A stretch of DNA of 63,834 nucleotides from Microbacterium enclense (lineage in GTDB: Bacteria > Actinomycetota > Actinomycetes > Actinomycetales > Microbacteriaceae). The position numbers and the translations under genes are program-made. The stretch covers positions 1 to 63,834 of the forward strand of contig NZ_RBZY01000014.1 in assembly GCF_004022425.1 (NCBI RefSeq), read 5' to 3'. How positions within the stretch are numbered: position 1 is the first letter of the stretch; the number at the start of each line of letters is the position of its first letter. This document shows, one piece after another, positions 52,189-62,527 of the stretch. The notes under the pieces were generated by a model. The model was not told the origin of the DNA. It worked only from the letters and a program-made list of their open reading frames with translations, and made no database searches.

Positions 52189-53655
52189 TTAGGCGGGGAG
52201 GAGCCCGATGGCGACATCGGTCGGGCGCACGGGGGCGGGCAGCACCGTCTCCCCCATGAGGAACGTGTCGACCTCGGCGGCCGCGGCACGGCCCTCCGCG
52301 ATCGCCCACACGATGAGCGACTGTCCGCGTCCGGCGTCACCGGCCACGAACACGCCGGGGGCGGTCGTGGCGTAGGTGGCGTCGCGCTCGACGTTGCCGC
52401 GCGAGGTGAACTGCGCACCCAGCTGCTGCTCGAGGTGATCGCGCTCGGGACCCGTGAAGCCCATGGCGATGAGCACGAGGTCGGCGGGGATCTCGCGCTC
52501 GGTGCCGCTCTTGGGCACGCGGCGTCCGTCGACGTACTCGGTCTCGGCGACGCGCAGCGCGCGTACCTCGCCCGCGTCGTTGCCGAGGAACTCCACCGTG
52601 GATGCCAGGAACGTGCGCTCCCCGCCCTCTTCGTGCGCGGAGGCCATCTCGAACAGGTTCGGCGTCATCGGCCACGGCTGGTCCATCGGACGCTCCGACG
52701 GCGGCTGCTTGCCGATCGCGAGGTTCGTGACGCTGAGCGCTCCCTGGCGGTGGGCGGTGCCGATGCAGTCCGCACCGGTGTCGCCGCCGCCGATGACGAC
52801 GACGTGCTTGCCGTGCGCCGTGATCTGCTGCGGGATCTGGTCGCCCGCGACGGCCTTGTTGCCCTCGATGAGGTACTCCATCGCGAAGTGCACGCCGTCG
52901 AGGTCGCGGCCCGGGATCGCCAGGTCGCGCGGAACGGTCGAACCCGTGGCGACCACGACCGCGTCGTACCGGGCGCGCAGGTCGCTCCACGAGATGTCGG
53001 TGCCGATCTCGACGCCGGCGCGGAAGCGCGTGCCCTCGGCCTGCATCTGCCGCAGCCGCAGCTCGAGGTGGCGCTTCTCCATCTTGAAGTCCGGGATGCC
53101 GTAGCGCAGGAGCCCGCCGATGCGGTCGTCGCGCTCGTACACCGCGACCGTGTGACCGGCTCGGGTGAGCTGCTGGGCGGCGGCGAGGCCGGCGGGCCCC
53201 GACCCGACGACCGCGACGGTCTTGCCCGTGAGACGCTCGGGCGGCTCGGGCTCGACCCACCCGTTCGAGAACGCCTCGTCGATGATCGAGACCTCGACCT
53301 GCTTGATCGTCACCGCGGGCTGGTTGATACCCAGCACGCACGAGCTCTCGCAGGGCGCGGGGCACAGGCGACCGGTGAACTCCGGGAAGTTGTTCGTCGC
53401 GTGCAGGCGCTCGATCGCCGCGCGGCCCTCGCCGCGCCACGTGAGGTCGTTCCACTCGGGGATGAGATTCCCGAGCGGGCAGCCCTTATGGCAGAACGGG
53501 ATACCGCAGTCCATGCACCGGCCGGCCTGGCGGCGGACGACGGCCGGGTCACCCGGCTCGTAGACCTCCTTCCAGTCCATGATCCGCACGGGAACGGGAC
53601 GACGCGGCGGGAGCTCCCGCTGCGTGGTCTTGAGAAAGCCCTTCGGGTCAGCCAC
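52189..53655 (-). CDS. gltD: Glutamate synthase (NADPH) small subunit
   Basis: A 488-residue FAD/iron-sulfur subunit that takes electrons from NADPH and passes them to GltB. The N-terminal cysteines [17 protein letters not shown] and [14 protein letters not shown] bind two 4Fe-4S clusters. FAD-binding [11 protein letters not shown] and NADPH-binding GGGDTGADC follow, with the C-terminal [17 protein letters not shown]. It overlaps the gltB stop by eight bases, so both subunits are coupled. Confidence 0.97.
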   Translation of the reverse strand: MADPKGFLKTTQRELPPRRPVPVRIMDWKEVYEPGDPAVVRRQAGRCMDCGIPFCHKGCPLGNLIPEWNDLTWRGEGRAAIERLHATNNFPEFTGRLCPAPCESSCVLGINQPAVTIKQVEVSIIDEAFSNGWVEPEPPERLTGKTVAVVGSGPAGLAAAQQLTRAGHTVAVYERDDRIGGLLRYGIPDFKMEKRHLELRLRQMQAEGTRFRAGVEIGTDISWSDLRARYDAVVVATGSTVPRDLAIPGRDLDGVHFAMEYLIEGNKAVAGDQIPQQITAHGKHVVVIGGGDTGADCIGTAHRQGALSVTNLAIGKQPPSERPMDQPWPMTPNLFEMASAHEEGGERTFLASTVEFLGNDAGEVRALRVAETEYVDGRRVPKSGTEREIPADLVLIAMGFTGPERDHLEQQLGAQFTSRGNVERDATYATTAPGVFVAGDAGRGQSLIVWAIAEGRAAAAEVDTFLMGETVLPAPVRPTDVAIGLLPA

Positions 53656-56600
53656 CCGTCACCTCCAGAATGCGCGTCCAGACGACGTCGCCGTCGGGGT
53701 CCAGCCCCTCGGCGACCGCCTCCTGGCGGGTCTGCAGCACCGCGGCGTAGTCGCGCGGCAGCACCCGGACGAAGTTCTCCACCTCGGCGTCGAAGTCGTC
53801 GAGCAGACGGCGCGCCAGTGTGGAGTCGGTCTCGGCGACGTGCTTCTCGAGCAGGTCGCGCAGGATCTCGGCATCCCCCGATCCGAGGGGACCCAGTTCG
53901 AGCTCACCGGATGCCACGGCCTCCCGGTTCACCAGGTCGGTGTCGAGCTTGTAGACGTAGGCCTGTCCGCCGGACATGCCTGCGCCGAGGTTGCGTCCCG
54001 TGGCACCGAGGATCACGGCGAGTCCACCGGTCATGTACTCGAGCGCGTGGTCGCCCACGCCCTCGACGACCGCGGTCGCGCCGGAGTTGCGGACCAGGAA
54101 ACGCTCGCCCACGACGCCGTTCAGGAACATCTGCCCCTGGGTGGCGCCGTAGCCGATGACGTTTCCGGCGATGACGTTCTCGGACGCCGCGAACGAGGAA
54201 CCGCGGGGCGGCCGCACGACGATCTTGCCGCCGGAGAGTCCCTTGCCGACATAGTCGTTCGAGTCGCCCTCCAGACGCAGCGTGATGCCGGACGGCATGA
54301 ACGCGCCGAAGGACTGTCCGGCTGAACCGGTGAGCCGCACGTCGATCGCGCCGTCGGGCAGGCCGTGCTCGCCGTGCGCCTTGGTGACGTGGTGACCCAG
54401 CATCGTCCCGACCGCGCGGGCCGTGTTGCGCACGGGCAGCTCGATCGTGATCCGGCCGCCGTGGGCGACGACGTCCTGCGCGCGTTCGATGAGCTGCACG
54501 TCGAAGTGCTCGTCGAGCTCGTGATCCTGGTTGCGGCCGTGCTTACGCGGCTCGTCGTCGGCGAATCGCGGACCTTCGAGGATCGGCGCGAGGTTGAGTC
54601 CGCGCGCCTTCCAGTGCTCCACGGCGCCGTTGACGTCGAGGAGCTCGGAGCGGCCCACGATCTCATCGATCGAGCGGTAGCCGAGCGCGGCGAGGTACTC
54701 GCGCACCTCCTGGGCGATGAACTCCATGAAGTTCACGACGTACTCGGCCTTGCCGGTGAAGCGCTGGCGAAGGACCGGGTTCTGCGTCGCGACACCCACG
54801 GGACACGTGTCGAGGTGGCACACGCGCATCATGATGCAGCCCGAGACCACCAGCGGAGCCGTGGCGAAGCCGAACTCCTCGGCACCGAGCAGCGCACCGA
54901 TGATGACGTCGCGCCCGGTCTTCATCTGACCGTCGACCTGCACGACGACGCGGTCGCGCATGCCGTTCAGCATGAGCGTCTGCTGCGTCTCGGCCAGGCC
55001 GAGTTCCCACGGCGTCCCGGCGTGCTTGAGCGAGTTCATCGGGCTCGCGCCCGTGCCGCCGTCCTGTCCGGAGACGAGGATGACGTCGCTCAGCGCCTTG
55101 GCGACACCGGCCGCGACCGCACCGATGCCCGACTGGCTGACGAGCTTGGTGTGGATACGGGCCGACGGGTTCGCACGCTTCAGGTCGAAGATGAGCTGCT
55201 TGAGGTCTTCGATCGAATAGATGTCGTGGTGCGGCGGCGGCGAGATGAGCCCGACGCCCGCGGTCGCGTGACGCGTCCGCGCCACCCACGGGTACACCTT
55301 GGTCGGCGGCAGCTGACCGCCCTCGCCGGGCTTCGCGCCCTGCGCGAGCTTGATCTGGATGTCGTCCGCCTCGGTGAGGTACAGGCTCGTCACACCGAAG
55401 CGACCGGATGCCACCTGCTTGATGGCGCTGCGACGCTCGGGGTCGAGCAGACGGTCGACGTCTTCGCCGCCCTCGCCGGTGTTGGACTTGCCACCGATGC
55501 GGTTCATCGCGACCGCGAGGACCTCGTGCGCCTCCTGCGAGATGGAGCCGTAGCTCATTGCACCCGTCTGGAACCGCTTCACGATCGCCGAGACCGGCTC
55601 GACCTCGTCGATGGCCACGGGCGGGCGCTGGCCGGTGCGCAGCGAGAACAGACCACGCAGCGTCTTCAGCTCGTGCGCCTGGTCGTCGATAAGCTTCGTG
55701 TACTCGCGGAAGATGTCGTACCGGCGCTCACGCGTGGCGTGCTGCAGGCGGAACACCGTGTCGGGGTTGAACAGGTGCGGTGCCCCGTCGCGACGCCACT
55801 GGTACTCGCCTCCGGTCCACAGGCGCTCGTGCGCCCGGGCCGCGGCGTCCTCGGGGTACGCGTACTCGTGCCGGGCCGCGTTCTCGGCCGCGATGACGTC
55901 GAGTCCGACGCCGCCGAGCTTCGACTCGGTGCCGGTGAAGTAGGCCTCGACGAATTCCCGCGAGAGCCCGACCGCCTCGAACACCTGCGCGCCGGCGTAG
56001 GACGACACCGTCGAGATGCCCATCTTGGACATGATCTTGAGCACGCCCTTGCCGAGGCCGTAGATCAGGTTCTTGACGGCCTTCTCGGGAGTCACGCCCG
56101 TGATGAAACCGGCCCGTACGAGGTACTCGACGGTCTCCATCGCCAGGTACGGGTTGACCGCCGACGCGCCGTAGCCGATCAGGGTCGCCACGTGGTGCAC
56201 TTCACGCACGTCGCCGGCTTCCACCACGAGACCGACCTTCATGCGCGTTTCCTTGCGGATGAGGTGGTGGTGGACCGCGGCGAGCATGAGCAGCGACGGG
56301 ATGGGCGCGAGGTCCTTGTTCGAGTCGCGGTCGCTGAGCACGATGAACTCGGCGCCGTCCTCGATGGCGGCGTCGACCTCGGAGCACATCTGCGTGATGC
56401 GCTTCTGCATGCCCTTGTGTCCGGCCTCGACCCGGTAGAGACCGCGGATCGTCACGGATGAGCGACCCGGCAGTGCCGTGTCGATGTGCTGGATCTTGGC
56501 GAGCTCGTCGTTGTCGATCACGGGGAAATCGAGCGTCACGGTACGCGTGTGCTCGGGGCCCCAGTCGAGCAGGTTGCGCTCGGGGCCGAGACCCAACGAC

Positions 56601-58225
56601 AGCGACGTCACGACCTCTTCGCGGATCGAGTCCAGCGGCGGGTTCGTGACCTGTGCGAACTGCTGCGAGAAGTAGTCGAACAGCAGGCGGGGGCGGTCGC
56701 TGAGCACGGCGACCGGTGCGTCGCTGCCCATCGCGCCGAGGGGCTCGGCACCGTTTTGACCCATCGGGGTGAGGAGCAGACGCACCTCTTCCTCGGTGTA
56801 GCCGAACGTGCGCTGGCGGCGCGTGATCGACGCGATCGGGTGCACGATGTGCTCGCGCTCGGGCAGTTCCGACAGGCGCACGCGACCGGCATCCAGCCAC
56901 TGCTGCCACGGCTCGAGCGACGCGAGCTGCTTCTTGATCTCGTCGTCCTCGACGATGCGGCCCTGGGCCGTGTCGACGAGGAACATGCGCCCGGGCTGCA
57001 GGCGTCCGCGGCGCTTGATGCGCTCGGGCGCGAAGTCGAGCACACCGGTCTCGGAACCGATGACGATGAGGCCGTCGGTGGTCTCGGTCCACCGCCCGGG
57101 GCGGAGGCCATTGCGGTCGAGCGTCGCGCCGACGAGCGTGCCGTCGGTGAAGATCAGCGCCGCGGGGCCGTCCCAGGGCTCCATCTGCATGGAGTGGTAG
57201 TCGTAGAACGCCCGCAGGTCGGGGTCGATCGTGGCCTGCTTCTCGTAGGCCTCGGGCACCATCATCATGATCGCGTGCGGGAGGCTGCGACCGGTGAGGG
57301 TCAGGAGTTCGAGGACCTCGTCGAAGGATGCCGAGTCGCTGGCGCCCTCGGTGCAGATGGGCAGAAGCGGACGCACGTCGCCGATCAGCTCGGACTCGAG
57401 CTGCGACTGGCGCGCACGCATCCAGTTGCGGTTGCCCTTGACGGTGTTGATCTCACCGTTGTGCGCGAGCATGCGCAGCGGCTGCGCGAGCGGCCACGAC
57501 GGGAACGTGTTCGTGGAGTACCGCGAGTGCACGACGGCGAGCTCGGAGGCGAAGCGCTCGTCCTGCAGGTCGGGGTAGAACGGTTCGAGCTGCAGCGTCG
57601 TGACCATGCCCTTGTAGCCGAGGGTGCGGCTGGAGAGCGACACGAAGTACGCGTCGAGTTCGTGGCGGGCGCGCTTGCGCAGGCGGTAGACGCGACGGTC
57701 GAGGGCGATGCCCGACAGGGCGGCCTGATCGCCGACGGCGGGGTGCGACACGAAGAGCTGCTCGAACGCGGGGCGGGCCTCGAACGCGAGCTTGCCGAGG
57801 TTCTCGGGCTCGGTGGGCACCTCGCGCCAGCCGAGGACCGTCAAGTTCTCGGCCTGGGCGAGCTTCTCGATGCCGGCCTTCTGCGCGGCGCGCTCCTCGT
57901 GCCCGAGGGGCAGGAAGACAAGACCCGCGGCGTACTCCCCCACCGGCGGCAGGTCGAAGTCGACCACCGCGCGCAGGAACGCGTCGGGCATCTGCGTCAG
58001 GATGCCCGCGCCGTCACCGGTACCGGCATCCGATCCGATGGCCCCGCGGTGCTCGAGGTTGCGCAGCGCCGTCAGCGCCAGGTCGATGATGTCGTGTCCG
58101 GCCTCGCCGCGGAGCGTGGCCACCATGGCGAGCCCGCACGCGTCCTTCTCGAACGACGGGTCGTACATGCCCTGCCGGGCGGGGAAAGCGCCGCCGACGG
58201 CGCCGGAACGGGAGCTCGAAGCCAT
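53648..58225 (-). CDS. gltB: Glutamate synthase (NADPH) large subunit
   Basis: A 1525-residue enzyme that converts glutamine and 2-oxoglutarate to two glutamates. The N-terminal Ntn glutaminase begins at the Cys in [12 protein letters not shown] after a ~29-residue propeptide that must be removed. A central domain follows, then the FMN domain with 3Fe-4S ligands in [15 protein letters not shown], and a C-terminal GXGXG beta-helix ([32 protein letters not shown]). The ATG at 58225 is chosen; an in-frame GTG at 58240 is also possible. Transcribed with gltD. Confidence 0.97.
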   Translation of the reverse strand: MASSSRSGAVGGAFPARQGMYDPSFEKDACGLAMVATLRGEAGHDIIDLALTALRNLEHRGAIGSDAGTGDGAGILTQMPDAFLRAVVDFDLPPVGEYAAGLVFLPLGHEERAAQKAGIEKLAQAENLTVLGWREVPTEPENLGKLAFEARPAFEQLFVSHPAVGDQAALSGIALDRRVYRLRKRARHELDAYFVSLSSRTLGYKGMVTTLQLEPFYPDLQDERFASELAVVHSRYSTNTFPSWPLAQPLRMLAHNGEINTVKGNRNWMRARQSQLESELIGDVRPLLPICTEGASDSASFDEVLELLTLTGRSLPHAIMMMVPEAYEKQATIDPDLRAFYDYHSMQMEPWDGPAALIFTDGTLVGATLDRNGLRPGRWTETTDGLIVIGSETGVLDFAPERIKRRGRLQPGRMFLVDTAQGRIVEDDEIKKQLASLEPWQQWLDAGRVRLSELPEREHIVHPIASITRRQRTFGYTEEEVRLLLTPMGQNGAEPLGAMGSDAPVAVLSDRPRLLFDYFSQQFAQVTNPPLDSIREEVVTSLSLGLGPERNLLDWGPEHTRTVTLDFPVIDNDELAKIQHIDTALPGRSSVTIRGLYRVEAGHKGMQKRITQMCSEVDAAIEDGAEFIVLSDRDSNKDLAPIPSLLMLAAVHHHLIRKETRMKVGLVVEAGDVREVHHVATLIGYGASAVNPYLAMETVEYLVRAGFITGVTPEKAVKNLIYGLGKGVLKIMSKMGISTVSSYAGAQVFEAVGLSREFVEAYFTGTESKLGGVGLDVIAAENAARHEYAYPEDAAARAHERLWTGGEYQWRRDGAPHLFNPDTVFRLQHATRERRYDIFREYTKLIDDQAHELKTLRGLFSLRTGQRPPVAIDEVEPVSAIVKRFQTGAMSYGSISQEAHEVLAVAMNRIGGKSNTGEGGEDVDRLLDPERRSAIKQVASGRFGVTSLYLTEADDIQIKLAQGAKPGEGGQLPPTKVYPWVARTRHATAGVGLISPPPHHDIYSIEDLKQLIFDLKRANPSARIHTKLVSQSGIGAVAAGVAKALSDVILVSGQDGGTGASPMNSLKHAGTPWELGLAETQQTLMLNGMRDRVVVQVDGQMKTGRDVIIGALLGAEEFGFATAPLVVSGCIMMRVCHLDTCPVGVATQNPVLRQRFTGKAEYVVNFMEFIAQEVREYLAALGYRSIDEIVGRSELLDVNGAVEHWKARGLNLAPILEGPRFADDEPRKHGRNQDHELDEHFDVQLIERAQDVVAHGGRITIELPVRNTARAVGTMLGHHVTKAHGEHGLPDGAIDVRLTGSAGQSFGAFMPSGITLRLEGDSNDYVGKGLSGGKIVVRPPRGSSFAASENVIAGNVIGYGATQGQMFLNGVVGERFLVRNSGATAVVEGVGDHALEYMTGGLAVILGATGRNLGAGMSGGQAYVYKLDTDLVNREAVASGELELGPLGSGDAEILRDLLEKHVAETDSTLARRLLDDFDAEVENFVRVLPRDYAAVLQTRQEAVAEGLDPDGDVVWTRILEVTGG

Positions 58226-58277
58226 ACCAACCGTCCTCACGTTGATGCTGCGAATGGGACGACGTCGGCCCAGGGGG

Positions 58278-59282
58278 TTACTTCGTGGCGGGGCTGCTTG
58301 TGGCGCTGGTGCCGACGGTGTCGTTCGTCGCGGGCGGCTCGCTCACGTCGACGAAGTCAGTGGGGTCGGTCGAGTCTACAGCCCCCGGAGCCTTCGACTC
58401 GCGTCCGGGAGCGTACGGCGAGGGCTCGAGACCGTGGTGGCGACGCGACTGCACGACGAAGATGGCGATGCCGAGCACCACGCCGATGATCGCCGCCCAC
58501 ACGTTGGTGCGCAGGCCGAGGATGATGTCGCTCGGGTCGATACGGATGGATTCCCAGACGATACGGCCCGCGCTGTACCAGACGAGGTAGAGCGCGAACT
58601 GCTTGCCCCACAGGAGCGTGAAGCGCCGGCCCGCCCACAGGATCACCGCGGCGCCGAGGAGATTCCAGATCACCTCGTAGAGGAAAGTCGGCTGGAAAAG
58701 CGTGCCCTCTGGCAGTCCGACGGGGATCGCGGAGTTGCCGGGATCGATCTCGAGGCCCCATGGGAGGTCGGTGGGCTGGCCGAACAGCTCCTGGTTGAAC
58801 CAGTTGCCGAAGCGTCCCATCGCCTGCGCGATGATGAGACCCGGCGCGAGGGCATCGGCGAACGTCCAGAAGCGGATGCCGGTCCACCGGCATCCGAGGT
58901 ACGCGCCGATCGCGCCGCCGATCAGGGCGCCGTAGATGGCGATGCCGCCCTCCCAGATCGCCCAGACCGAGCCGGGCTGGAACGGGTTCCACGGGTTGGA
59001 GTCCGGGCCGAAGTAGAAGCCCAAGTGGGTCACGACGTGGTAGATCCGCGCGAACACGATCGCGATGGGCACCGCCAGCAGGCAGATGTCGATGACGACC
59101 CATTTCTCGGCCCCGCGACGCGTCAGACGCGCGTTCGTCAGGAACACCGCCACGATGATGCCCGCAACGATGCACAGGGCATAGAAGTGGATGCGCAGGG
59201 GTCCGAGGTCGATGTACGAGATCGAGGGGCTCGGGATGCTGGCGAGCACGCCGGAGGCGGCGCTCGAGAGGGCGAACGTCAT
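58278..59282 (-). CDS. lgt: Prolipoprotein diacylglyceryl transferase
   Basis: A 334-residue, seven-helix membrane enzyme that attaches diacylglycerol to the lipobox cysteine, the first step of lipoprotein maturation. The Lgt signature [13 protein letters not shown] and the His-Gly-Gly-like [14 protein letters not shown] are clear, as are the [11 protein letters not shown] and [11 protein letters not shown] helices. The C-terminal ~50 residues are low-complexity and cytoplasmic, an extension common in actinobacteria. The start at 59282 is ten bases after the trpA stop, so it is probably in the trp operon. It would act on the FKBP lipoprotein encoded at 14524. Confidence 0.95.
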   Translation of the reverse strand: MTFALSSAASGVLASIPSPSISYIDLGPLRIHFYALCIVAGIIVAVFLTNARLTRRGAEKWVVIDICLLAVPIAIVFARIYHVVTHLGFYFGPDSNPWNPFQPGSVWAIWEGGIAIYGALIGGAIGAYLGCRWTGIRFWTFADALAPGLIIAQAMGRFGNWFNQELFGQPTDLPWGLEIDPGNSAIPVGLPEGTLFQPTFLYEVIWNLLGAAVILWAGRRFTLLWGKQFALYLVWYSAGRIVWESIRIDPSDIILGLRTNVWAAIIGVVLGIAIFVVQSRRHHGLEPSPYAPGRESKAPGAVDSTDPTDFVDVSEPPATNDTVGTSATSSPATK

Positions 59283-59292
59283 GGAACCGAGT

Positions 59293-60084
59293 CTAGGCGC
59301 GCCGCGCGGTACCCGCCGCCAGCTCCCGCGCGAGGTCGCGGAGGGCCGCGACGCCGCCGTCACGGAGGGCCTTCACGAGAGCGGTGCCGACGATCGCGCC
59401 GTCCGCGTACTCGATGACTCCGGCGACCTGCGCGGCGTTCGAGATGCCGATGCCCACGCACGCGTGCGCGGCGCCGTGCGAGCGGAGACGCTCCACGAGG
59501 CCGCGGGCCGCGGCATCCAGCTGCGCCCGCTCCCCCGTGATGCCCATCGTCGAGACCGTGTAGACGAACCCGGTGGAGGCTGCGACGATCATGTCGAGTC
59601 GGTCGTCGGTGGACGTGGGCGCGGCGAGGAAGATCCGGTCGAGGCCGGTCCGCTCACTCACGGCGATCCACGCCGCCGCGGCGTCGGGCGTGATGTCGGG
59701 GGTGATGAGGCCCGCGCCGCCCGCGGCGAGAAGGTCGTCGGCGTACCGCTCGATCCCGTACTGCTCGACGAGGTTCCAGTACGTCATCACGAGCACCGGT
59801 ACGTCGGTGCGCGCGGTGACCTCGCGGATGATCGTGAACAGGTCGCGCATGCGGAACCCGTTGGCGAGCGCCGTCTGGGTCGCCTCCTGGATCACGAGGC
59901 CGTCCATGACCGGGTCGCTGTAGGGCGGGCCGAGCTCGATGACGTCGACGCCGGACTCGGCCAGAGCGACGATCGCCTCGATGCTCGTGGCCACGTCGGG
60001 ATACCCGGCCGGCAGGTACCCGACGAGCGCCCCGCGTCCGTCGGCGTGGGCCGCGTCGATCGCCGCCGAGACGCGCGAGGTCAC
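59293..60084 (-). CDS. trpA: Tryptophan synthase alpha subunit
   Basis: A 263-residue TIM barrel that cleaves indole-3-glycerol phosphate to indole and glyceraldehyde-3-phosphate. The catalytic Glu is in [11 protein letters not shown] and the catalytic Asp in [10 protein letters not shown]. The phosphate-binding [27 protein letters not shown] is at the C-terminus. The GTG start overlaps the trpB stop (GTGA), giving matched amounts of the two subunits. Confidence 0.97.
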   Translation of the reverse strand: MTSRVSAAIDAAHADGRGALVGYLPAGYPDVATSIEAIVALAESGVDVIELGPPYSDPVMDGLVIQEATQTALANGFRMRDLFTIIREVTARTDVPVLVMTYWNLVEQYGIERYADDLLAAGGAGLITPDITPDAAAAWIAVSERTGLDRIFLAAPTSTDDRLDMIVAASTGFVYTVSTMGITGERAQLDAAARGLVERLRSHGAAHACVGIGISNAAQVAGVIEYADGAIVGTALVKALRDGGVAALRDLARELAAGTARRA

Positions 60085-61415
60085 AGTTCCACCCCCGCAC
60101 CGCTTGCCGCGTCCGGAGCCGGGGCCACGTCCACCGGCGAACCGGAGGCGGATGCCACGGCCTCGGCGCCCGCGGTCTGGGCGGGGGCGCCCTCCGGTGC
60201 CGGCGCGTGCTCGGCGTCGTAGAGGTCGAAGTACCGGGCGGCGGTGTCCATGTCCTTGTCGCCGCGACCGGAGAGGTTGACCGCGATGATGGCATCCGGT
60301 CCGAGTTCCTTGCTGATGCGCAGGGCTCCGGCCAGGGCATGGGCGGACTCGATCGCCGGGATGATGCCCTCGGTGCGCGACAGCAGACGCAGAGCCTGCA
60401 TCGCCTCGTCGTCGGTTGCCGGGATGTACTGCGCGCGGCCGATGTCCGAGAGCCATGCGTGCTCGGGGCCGACACCGGGGTAGTCGAGGCCCGCGGAGAT
60501 CGAGTGCGACTCGGTGGTCTGGCCGTCCTCGTCCTGGAGCACGTAGGTGCGGGCGCCGTGCAGCACGCCCGGCCGTCCGCGCTCGATCGACGCCGCGTGC
60601 TTCGGTGTGTCGACGCCGTCGCCGGCCGCCTCGACGCCGTAGAGTGCCACGCCCTCGTCGTCGAGGAACGCATCGAACATGCCGATCGCGTTCGACCCGC
60701 CGCCGACGCACGCGAAGACCGCGTCGGGGAGGCGTCCGAGGCGCTCGAGGAACTCCGCGCGCGTCTCTTCGCCGATGATCTTCTGGAAGTCGCGCACCAT
60801 CGCCGGGAACGGGTGCGGACCCGCGGCGGTACCGAAGATGTAGTTGGTCGTCTCGACCGTCGACACCCAGTCGCGGTACGCCTCGTTGATCGCGTCCTTG
60901 AGCGTGCGTGAACCGGTCGTGACGGGAACGACCTCGGCGCCCAGCAGACGCATCCGTGCGACGTTCAGGGCCTGGCGCTCGGTGTCGACCTCGCCCATGT
61001 AGACCACGCACTCCAGGCCGAAGAGGGCCGCAGCGGTCGCGGTGGCGACGCCGTGCTGGCCCGCCCCGGTCTCGGCGATCACCCTCGTCTTGCCGAGGCG
61101 CTTGGTGAGGAGCGCCTGGCCGAGGACGTTGTTGATCTTGTGCGAGCCGGTGTGGTTGAGGTCTTCACGCTTGAGGAAGACGCGGGCGCCGCCGGCGTGC
61201 TCCGCGAACCGCGGGACCTCGGTGAGCACCGAGGGGCGCCCGGCGTAGTCGTGCAGCAGCGCCTTCAGCTCGGCGAGGAACGATGGGTCGGCCATCGCCG
61301 ACTCCCAGACCTCGGTGAGCTCGTCGATCGCGGCGATGAGCGATTCGGGCATGTAGCGGCCGCCGAAGTCGCCGAAGAACGGCCCCTTCTGGTCGCGCAG
61401 GCTCACGGTGGTCAT
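60081..61415 (-). CDS. trpB: Tryptophan synthase beta subunit, with C-terminal extension
   Basis: A 444-residue PLP enzyme that joins indole and serine. The PLP lysine is in [11 protein letters not shown]; the phosphate loop is [10 protein letters not shown]; the serine-site region [19 protein letters not shown] is intact. The normal domain ends near [11 protein letters not shown], and about 40 Ala/Pro-rich residues follow that TrpB does not usually have. The start overlaps the trpC stop (ATGA). Confidence 0.97.
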   Translation of the reverse strand: MTTVSLRDQKGPFFGDFGGRYMPESLIAAIDELTEVWESAMADPSFLAELKALLHDYAGRPSVLTEVPRFAEHAGGARVFLKREDLNHTGSHKINNVLGQALLTKRLGKTRVIAETGAGQHGVATATAAALFGLECVVYMGEVDTERQALNVARMRLLGAEVVPVTTGSRTLKDAINEAYRDWVSTVETTNYIFGTAAGPHPFPAMVRDFQKIIGEETRAEFLERLGRLPDAVFACVGGGSNAIGMFDAFLDDEGVALYGVEAAGDGVDTPKHAASIERGRPGVLHGARTYVLQDEDGQTTESHSISAGLDYPGVGPEHAWLSDIGRAQYIPATDDEAMQALRLLSRTEGIIPAIESAHALAGALRISKELGPDAIIAVNLSGRGDKDMDTAARYFDLYDAEHAPAPEGAPAQTAGAEAVASASGSPVDVAPAPDAASGAGVEL

Positions 61416-62188
61416 GCTGTCTCCTGGAGGAACGCGCGCAACGTCGCGACCGGGTCACCGGTCACCAGCGCTTCGCCGACGAGGACGACGTCGGCACCGG
61501 CGGCACGGTAGTGGGCGACGTCGGCGGGGGCGAGAACGGCGGATTCGGCGATCTTCACGGTATCCGCGGGGAAGTTGTCGGCGAGAGAGCCGAACAGGTC
61601 GCGATCGAGTTCGAAGGTCGAGAGGTTGCGGGCGTTGACGCCGATGAGCTTCGCGCCGAGGTCGGCGGCGCGCTCCAGTTCCTCGGCGGAGTGCGTCTCG
61701 ACGAGCGCGGTCATTCCGAGGTCGACCGTGAGCCCGTAGAGCTCGGTCAGCGTCTTCTGGTCGAGCGCCGCGACGATCAGCAGCACCAGGTCGGCGCCGG
61801 ACGCGCGGGCCTCGAGCACCTGGTAGGGCGTGGCGAGGAAGTCCTTGCGGAGGACCGGCACCGACACCGCGGCACGGACGGCCTCGAGGTCGGCGAGACT
61901 GCCCTTGAACTTGTGGCCCTCGGTGAGCACCGAGATCGCGGACGCGCCGCCTTCTTCGTACAGGCGCGCCTGGCGCGCGGGGTCGGGAATCGTCGCGAGA
62001 TCACCGCGGGACGGACTCGCCCGCTTGACCTCGGCGATGACCTTCACGCGGTCGGCGGGGGCGAGCATCGCCAGCGCGTCGCGCGCAGGCGTCTGCGCGA
62101 GAGCGTCGCGCTCGACGGCGGAGAGCGGTCGCGTCTGAGCGCGCCGCTCGGCGTCTTCTACCGCTCCGGCCGTGAGATCGGCCAGCAC
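61412..62188 (-). CDS. trpC: Indole-3-glycerol phosphate synthase
   Basis: A 258-residue TIM barrel. The catalytic residues lie in [42 protein letters not shown] and [13 protein letters not shown]. It converts CdRP to indole-3-glycerol phosphate. The GTG at 62188, two bases after the HGxxPAAW stop and behind GAAGG, is preferred; the frame extended to 62296 runs through the upstream gene. It couples with trpB downstream. Confidence 0.96.
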   Translation of the reverse strand: MLADLTAGAVEDAERRAQTRPLSAVERDALAQTPARDALAMLAPADRVKVIAEVKRASPSRGDLATIPDPARQARLYEEGGASAISVLTEGHKFKGSLADLEAVRAAVSVPVLRKDFLATPYQVLEARASGADLVLLIVAALDQKTLTELYGLTVDLGMTALVETHSAEELERAADLGAKLIGVNARNLSTFELDRDLFGSLADNFPADTVKIAESAVLAPADVAHYRAAGADVVLVGEALVTGDPVATLRAFLQETA

Positions 62189-62190
62189 GG

Positions 62191-62421
62191 TCAGTGCGCC
62201 TTCGGGGAGGACTTCGCGCCGTTCGCGCCGTAACCGGCCTTGCTCATCGCCCATCCCACGATCGCACCGACGATGAGCAGCCCGACCGACGCCCACACGA
62301 GGATCGGCATGTCGAACCAGAAGAACACCGTGCCCAGCGTGAAGGCGAGCAGCATGATGATCACGGCCGTCCAGGCAGCCGGCGAGTGTCCGTGGCCGGG
62401 GTCGCCGATGGGGTTGCTCAT
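62191..62421 (-). CDS. HGxxPAAW family small membrane protein
   Basis: A 76-residue protein with the signature HGHSPAAW (10-17), two transmembrane helices (~16-34 and ~41-59) and a short Lys/Gly tail. The family is almost confined to actinobacterial trp operons, between trpE or a Trp-associated membrane protein and trpC; its role is unknown. It is the first clear gene of the trp block here. TAGACT at about 62471-62476 on the minus strand is a possible -10. I looked for, and did not find, a Trp-codon leader peptide. Confidence 0.9.
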   Translation of the reverse strand: MSNPIGDPGHGHSPAAWTAVIIMLLAFTLGTVFFWFDMPILVWASVGLLIVGAIVGWAMSKAGYGANGAKSSPKAH

Positions 62422-62527
62422 GGATCTCCTTCGTCTCGCGCGCGGGCGCGGGGAACAGCGTGGGATCAGTCTATCGAAACGGGCGGACGCGGCCCGCGCG
62501 GATGGCTCGATGGTGGTTCATGCAGGA

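Noticed and set aside
62422..62527. trp attenuator or T-box ahead of the HGxxPAAW gene
   Set aside because: I found no leader peptide with tandem Trp codons and no T-box-like sequence in this 106-base gap.
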